From: Selaginella tamariscina
Lineage: Eukaryota; Streptophyta; Lycopodiopsida; Selaginellales; Selaginellaceae
Direction: 5' to 3'
Assembly (NCBI GenBank): GCA_003024785.1
Contig: PUQB01000044.1
Location: forward strand, 855,413-919,412
DNA: 64,000 bases
Positions 32,284-44,479 of the stretch are shown here, one piece after another. The position numbers and the translations under genes were made by a program. The notes under the pieces were generated by a model. The model ran no database searches and was not told the origin of the DNA. It worked only from the letters and a program-made list of their open reading frames with translations. The first letter of the stretch is position 1. Every line of letters starts with the position of its first letter.

Positions 32284-32809
32284 TGTTAAAGGTAAAATAT
32301 TAGGAGCATAGGACATCTTACTGTAGAAAAATAAGGGTAGGAAGGTCTGTAGTAAGCATGGAAGGAAAGGTCGTGAAGAAGGAAAATCCTTACCGAGAGG
32401 AAAAGGTGAGTAAGGAAAAGGAAAAGGTAAAGGATGACATTGGCGAGAGGAAGAGTAGTTAGGGGGAGTTAGGGCAACGAAGGAGGGGTCTCCATTTGAG
32501 TTCCAGCAGGAGATAGAGGTTCTCTACACTTTGTCTCTTGTATTCATGTTAGTAATGAAAGGTGCATATTATAAGATCTTGTGTGTATGTATGTGTACTC
32601 TCAATGAATGGATCTAACAAGGCAATAGCCAAAATCCATTCTTGCCCTTGACTTCGGAGACCAGTCATTGTGGCTTTGGGAGAAGGAGTTTTAATATATG
32701 TAAATGAGGAGAGTTGAAGGAAAGAAAGTGTGTAGCCTTTCCTAAAGGTTAGGAGAAAGGAAACCGATTAAACAGGAAAAGATGGGATTTCCGATTTTCC
32801 TGTTTAACA
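32284..32809 (+). repeat. Element 2 3' LTR
   Basis: The 526-bp LTR is near-identical to the 5' LTR, with a dozen or more small differences, many of them single-base indels. Confidence 0.93.
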
Positions 32810-32849
32810 AATGGGTTTCTGCTACTTTATAGAAGTTTGTAAAACTCAC

Positions 32850-32980
32850 CGTGAAATACCAACCTCATCTAGATGAGCATTTAGTGCATCAATTGAAGGA
32901 ACATCTGCTCGAGGTGCATTTTTCCTTCTTGGAGATGTCTTCAATGGAGACACAATGTCCAAGCCCACTACTTTCCTCTT
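32850..32980 (-). pseudogene. Candidate exon of the minus-strand locus, upstream of element 2
   Basis: On the minus strand this block reads KVVGLDIVSPLKTSPRRK then APRADVPSIDALNAHLDEVG. It ends at a GTGAGT splice donor (32849-32844). The intron it opens would run into element 2 and re-emerge at 23290 before a TAG acceptor at about 23225. Removing the retrotransposon and one AATGG leaves an intron of about 100 bases. The acceptor of this exon is less clear. Confidence 0.4.
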
Positions 32981-33069
32981 CTACTAAGTCGTCTGCATTG
33001 GAATGTGAGAAAATAAAAAACAAAGATGAAAAAAATCTTACTAGTGTCATGGCTCCTAGGGCTTAAACC

Positions 33070-33555
33070 GCCTAAGTCAATTAATTGCCTATTTAATTTT
33101 AAATTCAATCTAGGCCACTAAAGCAATCAATGATCAACCATGCATCCTAAATGAAATCATCATATGCTTAGATGAATAATATGCTAAATTCCATACATAG
33201 CCATGGATGATGATGCTAGATTCCATAGATATTCTTGAATGAATATACTAGATTCTATGATACCCATCCGTGCCTATTTAACCCATGTATCCTTAAAAAC
33301 TAAAACCCTAAGTCACACTTTGCAGAAAACGGTGGTAAAGTTATGACAAAACCATGGTTTTTTCTCGCCGAAAGTTTTGGAGTATAGTATGCTACACTTT
33401 TAACTTTGGGCTAACCTTTTCCTTTCCATGTTTGATTCTTATTGTACTTGTACTATAGCTATGACCTTACTCAAGAGTTTTTCATATATATTATTTTTGT
33501 ATTTCCCATAAAACATCTATAGAATATTCATATTTAATAATGAAAATGTTAGAGT
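33070..33555. other. AT-rich stretch, no gene seen
   Basis: Diverged tandem repeats of 'gatgatgctagattccatag' type occur at about 33175-33265. It may contain the promoter of the minus-strand locus. No firm motif is seen. Confidence 0.35.
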
Positions 33556-34130
33556 TTTTACCTAGTGCCACAAAGGCGGCTTGTCATGTGTCAACCCTGG
33601 AATCCCCTCTTTAGAAACCCTATGGAATTTGGTAAAGTAACTCGTATTAGGAACCCGACCCTTAGGAACTTAAGCCCCTAGCTGACCAAGTCCACGAATG
33701 AGGCTCACCTTGTGAATCAGGACACGCAGACTAGCCGAGCTACGGGTATCATTCCTAGCTTGGCGTGGTTGAGACGGCCGGAGCAAGACCTCAACTACTA
33801 GTTTTGCGAAACGTGAACTCAGGCAATGCCTTTGAGCTTGCAAGCAGGTTTTCGGGCCAAAGAATCTGACTAACTCCTTGGAAGTAACGTACTCCCATTA
33901 CAAAGGCGCGATCCTGCCAACGATAAGGATAGTCTAACCCAAAGGTGGAATGTACCCCTGTCGTATGGTAGTTAGGGAGGCACAATAGAGGGTTCCGCCT
34001 TGACGACACAAGCTTAGCTTGCAGTGATAAGAGGTTAACGAGCTCTCTTTTGAACCCAAGAAGCCTCACTACATATACTCTACCTTATTTATGTGACGGA
34101 CCCCCCCCCCTCTTTTCCTAAGTGAGTAAG
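33556..34130. other. GC-richer island, nature unknown
   Basis: This segment is clearly less AT-rich than the flanks. A minus frame of 92 residues (33791-34069) is open but shows no recognisable motif. It ends in a run of ten C at 34101-34110. I do not call a gene. Confidence 0.3.
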
Positions 34131-34479
34131 TGGGTAAGTGGGCTGGCATGGAAATGTCAGCCCTTAGAGAAAATGGTTGTCCTAACCCTAAACCTAACTT
34201 TAGGGCGTGGGGTTAGGGCAACCCTAGGGTTAGATCAACCCTAGACAAGCTATACTTTTTAATGAAAAACCTACTTTGGAATGTCAAACCGAGGGAGAGT
34301 TTTCTAGAAGGTAAGTATTACCTTTGCCTAGAGTTTCTCGAGGTACCTAGTGACAGTCAGCCAAACTACCCCTAAACATTTAACTACACTAAGCGGGGTT
34401 ATTTCTCACTACAACTAGGGTTCGTCACACAACTCGGTAGGTAACAACAATCAAACCCCAAAGTAAAGGGTCGAGTCAT

Positions 34480-35920
34480 AGTAAAATATATTTTATGATT
34501 TGCAATGTCAAGGTTGGTCATTTCTCATGTCATTGATTGAGAACAATCTTTAAAAATAAATATTGGTTTAAAAGTTTAGTATGGATGTCCAACTTTATTT
34601 AAGTTGTACATTATTAATCAATTGAAGAGTTTATTAATGTGAGAAGGTCTTCATTTGAAGTAAATATGTAATATTATTACTTTTTATATACTAATGATAT
34701 AGTTTAGTAGCGCATATACATGTCAATATACAGTAATATTTATGTCATGAGTTTGGATTGAGAATAAATGTTTCAAAGACAAAGCTTATAGTGTTTAAGT
34801 TATAATAAAATATGTGCTTTATTAAAACGTGACTAGTTTTAAGATATGTAACTTATATAAATAAGCAACAAAATAATCTAGGATCATTTAATTTCACTTT
34901 TATTATTATTATTTATATTATTATGTTAGATTTTTAAAAAATTATTTTATATAATAAGTTTACATAATGTATATCATCGACATTAGCTATCCTAAATTCT
35001 ATCCAATGGTTATCTTGACAGTAATAAATTAAGGGTTTAGATTAGGGATAAATTTATTAAATTAAAGATAATACTTAAATAACAATTAAATTAACATGTT
35101 AAGGGTTTAACTTAGGTTAAAAGTAGTATGCTCAATAGGCATAAACCCATTTTATTATAAGCATGACGAAAATGAGTTTAGGCAATGTTCTTATAAGCAT
35201 ATTTTCGACCAACATAGACCTTTATGTAGTTGAGGATAATATAAGTAAGTTAAAGATCTTAACTTAAAAATAAAATTATCATATTAAGAATAATAATTAG
35301 TCGGTTAAATAGTTAAGCCCAAATGCGGGTAAACTTAAGAATTTAAGAATAAATTCATCATGTTAAAGTAAGTTAAACTCGTTAAGTTAAAGATAATAAT
35401 TAGGTAAATAATAAATTATTATTAAATAATTAAGAACGTGTGTACTATAATCAATGTAAGTAATGATAATTGTATAAAAGAATTGAATTAAAAGATCTAT
35501 AATATTACAATAAAATAAGAATTATTAATTTATTAATGGGTTGATAAAAGTCATTCAATGTATCGACACATCAGTCATTATGTGCACTCACTAACTCCTA
35601 AGTGAGATAATTCTCCATTTTTACCAATGTTAACTATATAAGTATAAATATTTATAAAAGATAAATATATAATGATTATGTTAAGTCACTAACTAATGCA
35701 ACATCACAAGTTGTTAAATGTGTTTTGATATCTTATATAACTTTAAGTTTAAGTTAAAATATACTAATAAAATGTATGAGATATATTTAATAAAATATTT
35801 TATAGCATGTGAAGTTGTAAGAAATATATATAACATCCCTAGTAACATATTAAGTCGCATGAAATTATTTATATTTGTATATGCATATAATGTATACATA
35901 ATGTGTGAAAAAGTAGAAAA
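34480..35920. other. AT-rich stretch, no gene seen
   Basis: Very AT-rich with many 'ttaagttaa' and 'aataattag' words. No coding frame, repeat boundary or RNA gene is recognisable. Confidence 0.5.
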
Positions 35921-35924
35921 TTTA

Positions 35925-36510
35925 AGAGAATTATATATATATATATCCCTAAAATTTCTCATTTACTCATGTATACCTTTGAAATTTTAAAATTACATTT
36001 TTGCTTTCAGTAAAATTTTAGACCCACTATATTTAACATTAATAATTATAATATAATAATAATGAAATATTTTGTTATTATTTTATTTATTTGTCTTAAG
36101 TGGAATGAAATAAAAAACTACTTATTAAATCATATATCTAATTCATAATTAGAATAGAATAAATGAAATCATATATATATATATATATATATGATTTCAT
36201 TTTATTCTACTCTATTTTAATAACATATAATTTATAGAAATTTAGAATTAAATAAAACAAATAAGTAAATATTAATAAATACCATAATTTTTAAAATAAC
36301 TATAATAAATTGTTATATATATATGTTTAATTAGTTTTAATTGGATTTAAAATGTGTGAATTAATTATAAATTATATGTATGCTTTATATATATCTTTGC
36401 TGATGCATAGAAATTTTCAGGAGTAAAAATGTAATTTTAAAATTTCAAAGATACACACGCAGACATAACACATATATAATGTCAAGGGTATATATGCAAT
36501 TTTCCTAAAT
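35925..36510. mobile_element. MITE-like element, TIR family, copy 1
   Basis: The left end (about 35925-36010) and the right end (about 36415-36510) are inverted copies. The left has 'ctttgaaattttaaaattac' and the right, read on the minus strand, carries the same string. The outer parts also pair ('atatatatccctaaaatt' with 'gcatatatacccttgacatt'). The interior is AT-rich and non-coding. The end motif, a variant of 'aattacatttatacccctga', is shared with 39367-39843. Confidence 0.6.
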
Positions 36511-37431
36511 AGATTTGTATTTACGTACATATCATTATTAAACTTCAACACACTTTAAAACTTTGTAAATTAAAATAAACCATAAATATTGTTAATTCTG
36601 GTATTAATCTTTAAGATCTTAACTATTATAAACAAAGTAAATAAATTTAAAATAATATAAATGTAAAATTCCTTATAAACTATTTAATTAAACAAATCCA
36701 GATAGTCATTTTATTTGAATTTAATGAAATATTCTTACTTATTGTGTTATTCCTTTGTGTGGAATTTGAAATGAAATGGGTTGATAGAATTTATAATTTA
36801 TAATATATATATTATATATATAATATTTTTATATTTTTAACAAACTGAAACTAAATAAAAAATATTTAGTAAATGTCATAATCTTTTAAATAATTATTAT
36901 TACATTATCTTTGTTTAATTATTGTGTTTTGGAATTAAATATTATGATTTGCAAATTCATTATAAATTTTATGTATTTTTTGAAAATATATTCATTAGTT
37001 TAATGAATACTCATAGGGGTAAAAATGTATTTAATATAAAATAAGAAAAATTTCAGTAGTATATATGTAATTGTTTCTAACGATATATTTTCTTACATCT
37101 CTGTTATGTTTACATGTGCACACTCTATTTAAAATAGTAGTAACATATCGATATTAAAATGTGTTTAAGTTAATATTATAATTAAATTTGTGTTCAAGAA
37201 ATTATGCTAACTTACTAAATTGGTAATGAAAATCTATATATATTCTTTCCCTTGGTTGTTATTATTAGTCATCATTAAATATTACATAAGTAACTATGCT
37301 ACGGTATTCTAAAAGGATTACACCTGGAATCATAATCTAGGGCGTATGCAGCATGTCACACACACACACACTGAAAACATGATAACCATTAACGAATTTC
37401 TTATTACCACGACCAGTAAATAAATACTACA
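36511..37431. other. AT-rich stretch, no gene seen
   Basis: Another fragment of the MITE end motif ('ggggtaaaaatgtatttaat') is at about 37017-37060. A short (CA) run is at 37358-37372. No gene is seen. Confidence 0.5.
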
Positions 37432-39069
37432 TTAAGATACGTGGAACCTGGAAATGGCTACGGTATCAGACAGCCAATCTATGTACTCAAAACTAGTCTT
37501 GATGATCTCACTCTCCAGTTCACGTGGGTGCGATTGCAGATAGCTCAAGTACTTGGGAGACCCCGGTATCCCAAGGTTATCAGTGAAAATAATAGTCCCT
37601 TCCCCGATGAGCTCATTCTTCTTAAGCTCCAGATAATCTGGTAAGTACCAGTCTTTATCGTGGTCTATGAACACAAAGTCGAAGCTCTCCTTGTTCTCCT
37701 TGGTTAAGATGGATTTTAAGTCTTCAATCCTTGTACTTAGTGGAGCTAAAAGAACTTGCACCTTGGAGGATAAACCTGGAAGTTGCTCAGTACAATATGC
37801 CATGTGTGTGCGTGTGCGTGTGCGTGTGTGTCAGTACTTATTTTGGGGTGCAAAATCTGCATTTTAAATGCATAATTTTTAAGGTTTTACATAAAATTAT
37901 GTATTTAAAATGTAGATTTTGCACCTGACTGGCGTGTGTTACAACATAAAAAGGCGACTATATTATATGCTTCGTGTATTATGCAGAGTTAATGAACGAG
38001 GTAACTGTTATGGTAAAGAGGGAGAAATAAATAAAAAGAGTGTATATATATAATATATATATCAAGTAAATTTTGCATAAATTGATAGAGAACAAATATT
38101 ACTAAGCTAAGATTTAATATCTAATTATTTAATACTATTATTAAAGAAAAACTTCTTATTATTAAATAGGCGAATTTAAAATTTTAAAATTTGAAATGTA
38201 CCTACTTACTAAACTTTGAGTAGTATGAATAAGAACCTAGTGAAAAGGTTTATTAATTATGGAATATGTTTTATATACATAGTAATGTATGGTTTACATG
38301 CACAATGTGTGTAGAGATCAATTTTTACATGGCTGTGTATGTTTACATAGATGAAATATTAAGAAAAGTTGAGTGTGTGTGTAGAAGAAAGAGAGAATAT
38401 AAATTAGTTAACAAAGTAAAAATTTATTATATAAACATTGTGACTCTCTTCAATATTTATATAATTATACAGAATTTATTAAATCGTTGAATAAATTGTT
38501 TTCTAAAAATAGTATCAGATCAATATATTCATGAATTAACTTAAACTAAAGAATATTTAATAAATTATTATTAAATAATTAAGCTTAAGTCAAATTTAAA
38601 TTATGAATATTAATTATGAAAAGGGGGTTTTCTGTACTTGCAGGTGTGTGTGGGACAGAGATGAAAGAGTCAAGTGCATACCTGCATGATCAATGATCTT
38701 TTTAGCAACTTCAGCTATATGAGGGATGAGCTCCAAGGTAACAAGTTTAGCATCAGCACGAAGAGTAGAAGCGATCCTCATTGCAGAATAACCACAGAAA
38801 GTCCCCAGTTCGAGCACAAGAGAGGGATCCTTCTTCTTGAGTGCTGCATCCAATATCTCTCCCTTCTCCCCACCGATGTTCATGAACCATGTACCACTGG
38901 CTACGAAATCATCGACTGCTTTTATTACAGATTGCGCATTGCCACGCTCAGAATGATCCAAGACATACTTAAGCAGCTCTTGCTCGCGCCCATCGCTGTT
39001 CCAACCATGAAACCAGCGTGCCCATTGGAACTTTGCTAAAGATCTTGCGGTTGCAAGTGTACTCCACAT
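37432..39069 (-). CDS. Catechol O-methyltransferase-like protein, COMT-A
   Basis: Two exons (39069-38682 and 37775-37432) joined across a 906-base GT-AG intron give 243 residues, within the range of vertebrate COMT. The family transfers methyl from S-adenosylmethionine to a catechol hydroxyl using Mg2+. SAM motif I is LELGTFCGYSA (86-96) and the ribose-binding acid is E113. By alignment to rat COMT, metal ligands are D167, D195 and N196, the catalytic lysine is K170 and the substrate glutamate is E226; all are present with the family's spacing. The N-terminal 20 residues are hydrophobic/basic and could be a weak anchor or transit segment. A TATA-like 'tttatatatataag' lies about 15-25 bases before the ATG. 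This is the animal-type fold, unrelated to plant caffeate OMT. The natural substrate cannot be read from sequence. Confidence 0.9.
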
Positions 39070-39366
39070 TTTGGAGATCTTATATATATAAATAAGTCAC
39101 TTGTATGTGCTTATAAGAGAGCAGAATCTGAGACAAATAATGAGCCCTGAAAGAGATCAAACTTAAGTGTATATATAAAGAATCTATATGATTTACGTAC
39201 GTAAATAATATAATATAATTACATTTGAATATGACTTATTAAAATACTGCTCAAGTAAGAACAACCTTTAAATTAAAAAGTAAAATACTAGGAAAGAGAC
39301 TTTTCGGCTGCCTATGAGCCGTAGAAGAGATGTATATATAAAGAATGAATACGACAATATAATATA

Positions 39367-39843
39367 AGGAAAATTACATTTATACTTTTGAAATTTATTA
39401 TATTTACATATATACCTTTAGAAGTTTTATATTTAAGTCAATATTCTGCAACTTCACTTTAAAATTTTATAAATTTTAAAATTAAAAATTAAAAAAAATT
39501 TTTAAAAATTAATAAAATTTATAATTAATTTATATTTTATTATATTTAGGTCAAAAAAACCTATTAAACATATATATTACAATATAATATAATTATTTTT
39601 AAAAAATATTTCATGTTTATTATGATAATTTTTTAACATTTAACATTTAATAAATTTTAATTATTTTATTTACAATATATTATGAATTAAAAATATATTT
39701 TTAATTAATATTGTTATTTAAAAATCAAAATATTACAATTTAAGTTTTAAAGAGTATATAGAGGGGTATATATGTAAATATAAAACTTCTAGGAATACAT
39801 ATATATAAATATGATAAATTTCAGGGGTATAAATGTAATATAT
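39367..39843. mobile_element. MITE-like element, TIR family, copy 2
   Basis: Inverted ends of about 70 bases, 39367-39440 and 39765-39843, share 'ttacatttatac', 'gaaatttat', and 'agaagttttatattta'. The interior is AT-rich. It lies about 300 bases upstream of COMT-A, so it may affect that gene's promoter region. The end motif matches copy 1 at 35925-36510. Confidence 0.65.
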
Positions 39844-39899
39844 TAATACTTATATAAAATAATATAATTATTACATTTGAATATGACTTATTCAAATAC

Positions 39900-40194
39900 T
39901 GCTCAAGTCAAAACAAACTTAAAGTAAAATACTAGGAAAGAGACTTTTTTGCTGTTCTTCTCCTAGTAATTTAATAATATTTAAAAAACTATATGCGCAC
40001 ATGTTTGTTTGACTGGCTAAATCATTTTTAATTAGTCAACAAAAGCTGTACAAGTTTGTTGCACTTGCAATTTAAATAAATGGTAAATGCTAATTAATTA
40101 GTTTAAAATTATATTTATTATAATTAATATTAAAATACTTTATAATATGTACCTTTTAAATGTTGAGTAACTTGAAGTTTCAACCACCTCCCTC

Positions 40195-40243
<49 letters not shown>

Positions 40244-40810
40244 AACAATGGCCGCCATAGTACTGACACTCGTTAATATATTGTATAATGTAACTTTTAA
40301 CTTTAGACCGAAGTACTTACAAATCTTAGTCAATAAATCAATAAATCAAATTTATTATAAAAACATAATATTTACGAATTTTATTTTCATAAACTCTGTT
40401 CATTCAATGCCTTTTATTAAATGATGAATTTAGGTTTTATCTGGAATTTATCAGTATTATTATTTATGTTTTTCAGTCAATATATAGGCCCCATTTACAA
40501 CCTTCTTGAAGGAGAACAAAAATAATTTAAAAAATGATCGAGAGAAAAAAAAATTACTTTTACAAAAGGTGATAAAATTTATAATTTATTATGATCAATG
40601 AGTTTCTTAATAAAATTAATATTACTTAATTATGAATTTAAAAAAGTTTCAAAACTTTTGAAATAATAGAATTTGGTATTATGTTTAATATAACTGTTGA
40701 GATCTCAATCATAAAAATATCTATCAATAATACATTTTAAACTCATATAATTTATAAAAGTATATTTGATGATTTAATAAATAGAAAACACTTAAAATTA
40801 AAACATAAGT
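39900..40810. repeat. Upstream duplication of the COMT cluster, copy 1
   Basis: It matches 48150-49190 in direct orientation over most of its length; shared blocks include 'caacaaaagct', 'atttaataaatagaaaa' and 'tatatttgatgatttaataa'. It is the region upstream of COMT-A; the partner is the region upstream of COMT-C. A (CT)n(TA)n microsatellite lies at 40198-40243. Confidence 0.7.
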
Positions 40811-40949
40811 TTTGTATATTGACAAAGAAAATTAGTTTTAAAACTAGGAAGTGTAAATAAAAAAAAGTATCTCTGTGTACATATTTAAAGTCAAAAGAGC
40901 AAAAGCTTTGAAAAATTAAGACATAATAATAATTATTATTATAATACAA

Positions 40950-42319
40950 CTCACTTGTTTAAATTAAAAAAACAAGGAAACAAATAATTTATATTTAGCT
41001 TATAATTAGTGTCTTGCATATGTAAAACAAAGTGGCAGAATTTTTCAAATTTTATTATAATTTAATAAAATAATAATTTAAACAATAAAACCATGTAATA
41101 TATAAAAATCATATACACCTTACCTTGTAAACTTACACAAAATCTTAACCAAACTTTTATCATTTTTAATTATATATCATGAATATTTTTACTCTTATCA
41201 CTTTGGATTATGAAATTTTAATAAGACGAAATAAACATGCTACTTTAACTGCATAACAACATTATTTAAGTCAAAAGTCAAGTTAAATTAAGTCAAAGTA
41301 TAAAAATTTTTATTTCATAATTATAAATAAAAAGATAATAATTTTAATTTACTTATTATTTGTCCAAATTTTAGTAATTTCTAATAGTTTTTTTTAAATG
41401 TATTTAATAAAGTATAAACAATGGTTAACTCACAGTGAAGATTCATTCAGATTCACCAACCATTATACTCATAGTAGCCTGTCTTTTAAGAACTGTAGCA
41501 CTTGTCATGTTCGGAAGACTTTAATGGGACATTTTTAAATTCTGTTGATTAATATACGATAAATGTTATTTAATGATTATATGAGGTTTTATTTAATCAT
41601 TTGCGATTATTTATATTTAGCCAATATTGGGCTCCATTTACATTCCAGTTATACAATTATTATTTGGAATTTGACAGTGATACACTAACCTAATTTATGT
41701 TTCCTCGGTTATGATAAAATATTACGAATATAAAAATATTTATTGGATTTAATAAATTTATTACAAAATCAACAGTTTAAATTAAGTATTCAATTAACTC
41801 TCAAAGCGTGCAAAACTTAAAAAACAAAACACAAGAGAATACTTTAAATACCTCCTAGTTAATAAATAGTTTATATTATAATACATAGAGTAATATTATT
41901 ATTTTAATATATAAAAATAAATATTTATAAACATAAATTATAATAAAAAGGGGGTTTCTGGACGGACAGAAGTCTTGAAGCTAGGCACATGGTGTATGAA
42001 TATAAGTGTTTAGTAATTTAAAATATAAAATAAAAAGCTACATATACGTTATAATGTAATTATTATATATATTATCAATATATAATTAATATTTTATTAT
42101 ACTTGTAAATATAATTTAAATTAAGAAACTCGTCACATTAAATCTTGAGAAACATTAAAATAAAAACACATGAGAACAGCTTATAATAAATTTAATATAA
42201 AATAGAAAGTTGCGCATACGTTAAATAAAGTAATGTATATTATTTTATATTATTATAAGTTATTTATTAATATATTTATAATATTATTATAGTTATTAAT
42301 TAAAATACATTAAAGAAAA
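40950..42319. repeat. Inverted duplication arm downstream of COMT-C
   Basis: It matches 50293-51960 in inverted orientation. Landmarks are 'gggctccatttacattccag' (about 41630), 'ttaataaatagtttatatta' (about 41858) and 'acagaagtcttgaagctagg' (about 41968), each with its reverse complement downstream of COMT-B. No coding sequence is seen. Confidence 0.75.
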
Positions 42320-43010
42320 TTACGCTTGATGAAATGTGGAAACGGTAACTGTGTCAGAACTCTAGTTAAGGTACTCAAGTTTAGTCTTGTAATACACAGT
42401 GATTAACTCACAATTAGCAGGGTCATTAAGGTAATTCCAAAAGTCTGGAGAACCAGGGAACTCCAAGTCCCGGTTCCTTTAAAAGCAAATAATCTGTTAA
42501 GTAACACTCCTTGGAATGATCCATGAAGACAAAATGAATATTTCTTGGCCTGTCTCGTTTAAATAAATTCAACTTTGACACTTATTTGAACTCTAGACGA
42601 AACACCTAAATAAAGCACATAAGTGCGTGCGTGTGTATGTTGGCAATGCGTATACATATGTATCTGTACCATATACATATATGAATACGATTCTTACCTG
42701 CATGTTCAATGATCTGCTTTGCAACTTCAGCAAACTTCGGATTGATCTCCAAAGATATAATTCGGATATCCGAATCCAGGCGAGCAATCCGGATCCCCGA
42801 ATAACCACAGTAGCTACCAAGCTCCAGTACAATCTTTGGCTTCCTTGCTGTAACTGCTGAGTCTAAGATGCCCCCTACACACATGCAATATATATGTGTG
42901 TGTGCGTGTGCGTGCGTATACAAATATACCTACCTTTTTATCACCAAATACTCATGGACCAAGTACCAGCTTTGGCAAATTCATCCATATGGAACAGTAC
43001 AGAGTCGGGA
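42320..43010 (-). pseudogene. COMT-C, deleted copy of COMT-B
   Basis: The minus strand reproduces COMT-B from within exon 1 to the stop codon, including the same short (CA)-rich intron 1. It lacks about 290 bases corresponding to 49252-49541, so the start codon and the first 44 or so residues are gone. A 35-base deletion in exon 3 (junction near 42465) removes the aspartate-asparagine metal ligands and shifts the frame. One base is also missing at the start of exon 2 and G has replaced V or A in the SAM motif region (GYSGIRIA). It cannot encode an active enzyme. Confidence 0.88.
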
Positions 43011-43230
43011 AAGTTAGAAAGTGTATATTTACTATTTAATTTAAATAAATATACCATCAGATTTATTAAGATTTGTAACAGTGATTTTAATAAAATAATG
43101 AGACAAACTATGAGCCCTGCAAGAGATTAAAGTTAAGTGTATATATAAAAAAATGCATAAGACAATATATTTAATACTTAAGATAATATAATATTATTAC
43201 ATTTGAATATATACCCTGTAAGTTTTGAAG

Positions 43231-43382
43231 TGTAAGATCCACGTGTACGGCTGCATGTGCACATACTATTATTAGCATAGTGGATTTTGATAGCCGTCGG
43301 ATTAGATTCAATCTGCTCTTGTATATAAGTTAGGGTTTCTGAACTAATGGATATACACATTTCTATATTCCGAGATCTCACA
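43231..43382 (+). repeat. Element 4 5' LTR
   Basis: This 152-bp LTR has a TATA-like 'gtatataag' at 43321-43329. It is shorter than the 3' copy by an 8-base stretch (ggaccact) near 'ctcttgtata'. Confidence 0.9.
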
Positions 43383-43383
43383 T

Positions 43384-43401
43384 TGGTGGAGGTGAGGGGC
43401 A
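43384..43401 (+). promoter_or_regulatory. Element 4 primer-binding site
   Basis: TGGTGGAGGTGAGGGGCA starts one base after the LTR. TGG is the complement of a tRNA CCA end. I do not assign the tRNA. Confidence 0.6.
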
Positions 43402-43526
43402 CCTTTAATCGTCCCTACGGAGTGCTCGGATTTGTGTCTTTTTATCAATTTTTTTTGTCTTCAGGTCTAGCTTTTCCATTGTCTAGATCTATTCTTTTCT
43501 TGTGGATTTTGTCTCTTTTTCGTCCA

Positions 43527-44470
43527 TGAATCCACAACAGGCAAATCCCTTATCTGTGGAGCAGTTACTCATGTAATTGTTGAATGCCATGCGTGTGCAA
43601 CTGAACAATCATTCTCAGTTGATGGCAGCATTCACAGTCCAAGGTACTCCTCTACTATGTTGCAAAACCCCGTGTCCGGCCGGATTTCTTTCGCGGAAAT
43701 CCTGGAGATGATGTGTACCATTGGTTTGACCACTTCATTGTGGTTGCCACATATCATTCATGGGACGGTGCTCAGTGTTTGCGCGAGTTTCCTACTTGTC
43801 TTCAAGGACGGCGTTGCAGTGGTACAATGGTCTGGACGTTGCAACTCGTGGAGATTGGAATATTCTTCCAGAGATCTTCAAACGTGCATTTGGGCATGCG
43901 GACGACTGTGATGATGCTTTTCAGCAGTTGCATCGTATTCGTCAGGAGCCATCTGAGTCGGTGATGCAGTTTGGTGTTCGCTTTCGAAACCTTTTGCTGC
44001 GTGCAGAACCTAACATGTCGGAACGCATCAAGTTAGGTATGTTATGGCCAGCACTTCGTCAAGACCTTGTGGGGCTTGTGCATGCACTAGCTCCAGTGGA
44101 CTCTTGACGATGCTTTGAGGCTGGCACAACGATATGAGTCGTCACCTCTCCCACTTGCGCCTTCACGTGCTCTGTTCCACTTCATGTTGGGGATGGACCT
44201 GCTCCGATGGAGGTTGAGGCTGTTGCCGCTCGTGTACCAGCACAAGGGGGCCCGTGGACGAGGACGTGGACGTGCAGTTCGTTGTTGGGCGTGTGATGAG
44301 GTTGGACACACGTATCGGCGCTGTCAACGGTTTCCCGATTGGCGTCCCCCATTTCCAGGATGGAGGCCATGGCGTCAACAACGTCCGTTGGTGCTGCTGC
44401 AATGGAAGGTTGTGATGCGGTGGATCTTCCGGGAAACGACGAATCGCACGAGTAGAGGAGGGTCCTCGTG
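43527..44470 (+). pseudogene. gag: Element 4 gag
   Basis: The ATG at 43527 opens MNPQQANPLSVEQLL and meets a TAA, then continues as LLNAMRVQLNNHSQLMAAF. The gag core is at 43657-44107 in changing frames (VYHWFDHFIVVATYHSWDGA, ALQWYNGLDVATRGDWNILP, SVMQFGVRFRNLLLRAEP). A single CCHC knuckle C-W-A-C-D-E-V-G-H-T-Y-R-R-C lies at about 44287-44328. Confidence 0.75.
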
Positions 44471-44479
44471 CGAATAAAT

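Larger units (their letters stand above)
23291..32809 (+). mobile_element. Element 2: Ty3/gypsy, Tat/Athila-like, 9.5 kb
   Basis: Two LTRs (23291-23805 and 32284-32809) start TGTTAAAGG and end GTTTAACA, with 5-bp target duplications AATGG (23286-23290 and 32810-32814). The internal order is gag, protease, RT, RNase H, integrase, then about 2.5 kb of extra coding sequence before the 3' LTR. There is no chromodomain, and the RT (CNAPFTFQR, MDDFSVYS) resembles the Tat/Athila branch of plants. A post-integrase ORF is also a Tat/Athila habit. Most of pol is open; gag and integrase carry frameshifts. A solo LTR is nested at 30605-31003. An older related element lies at 15.4-17.8 kb. Confidence 0.93.

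Noticed and set aside
33791-34069. A 92-residue minus-strand frame
   Set aside because: No motif, no start context, no splice signals, and it spans a segment that looks non-coding. It is kept only as a note under the GC island.
34180-34250. Interstitial telomere array
   Set aside because: Only a few imperfect 'ccctaaa'-like words in mixed orientation, not a tandem array.
35714-35990. Opposed open frames of 82 and 90 residues
   Set aside because: AT-rich chance openings overlapping the left end of the MITE-like element.
42593-42923. Separate small COMT-like gene
   Set aside because: The frame is exon 2 of COMT-C read into its (CA)-rich introns. With the deletions on both sides it is part of a pseudogene, not a gene in its own right.
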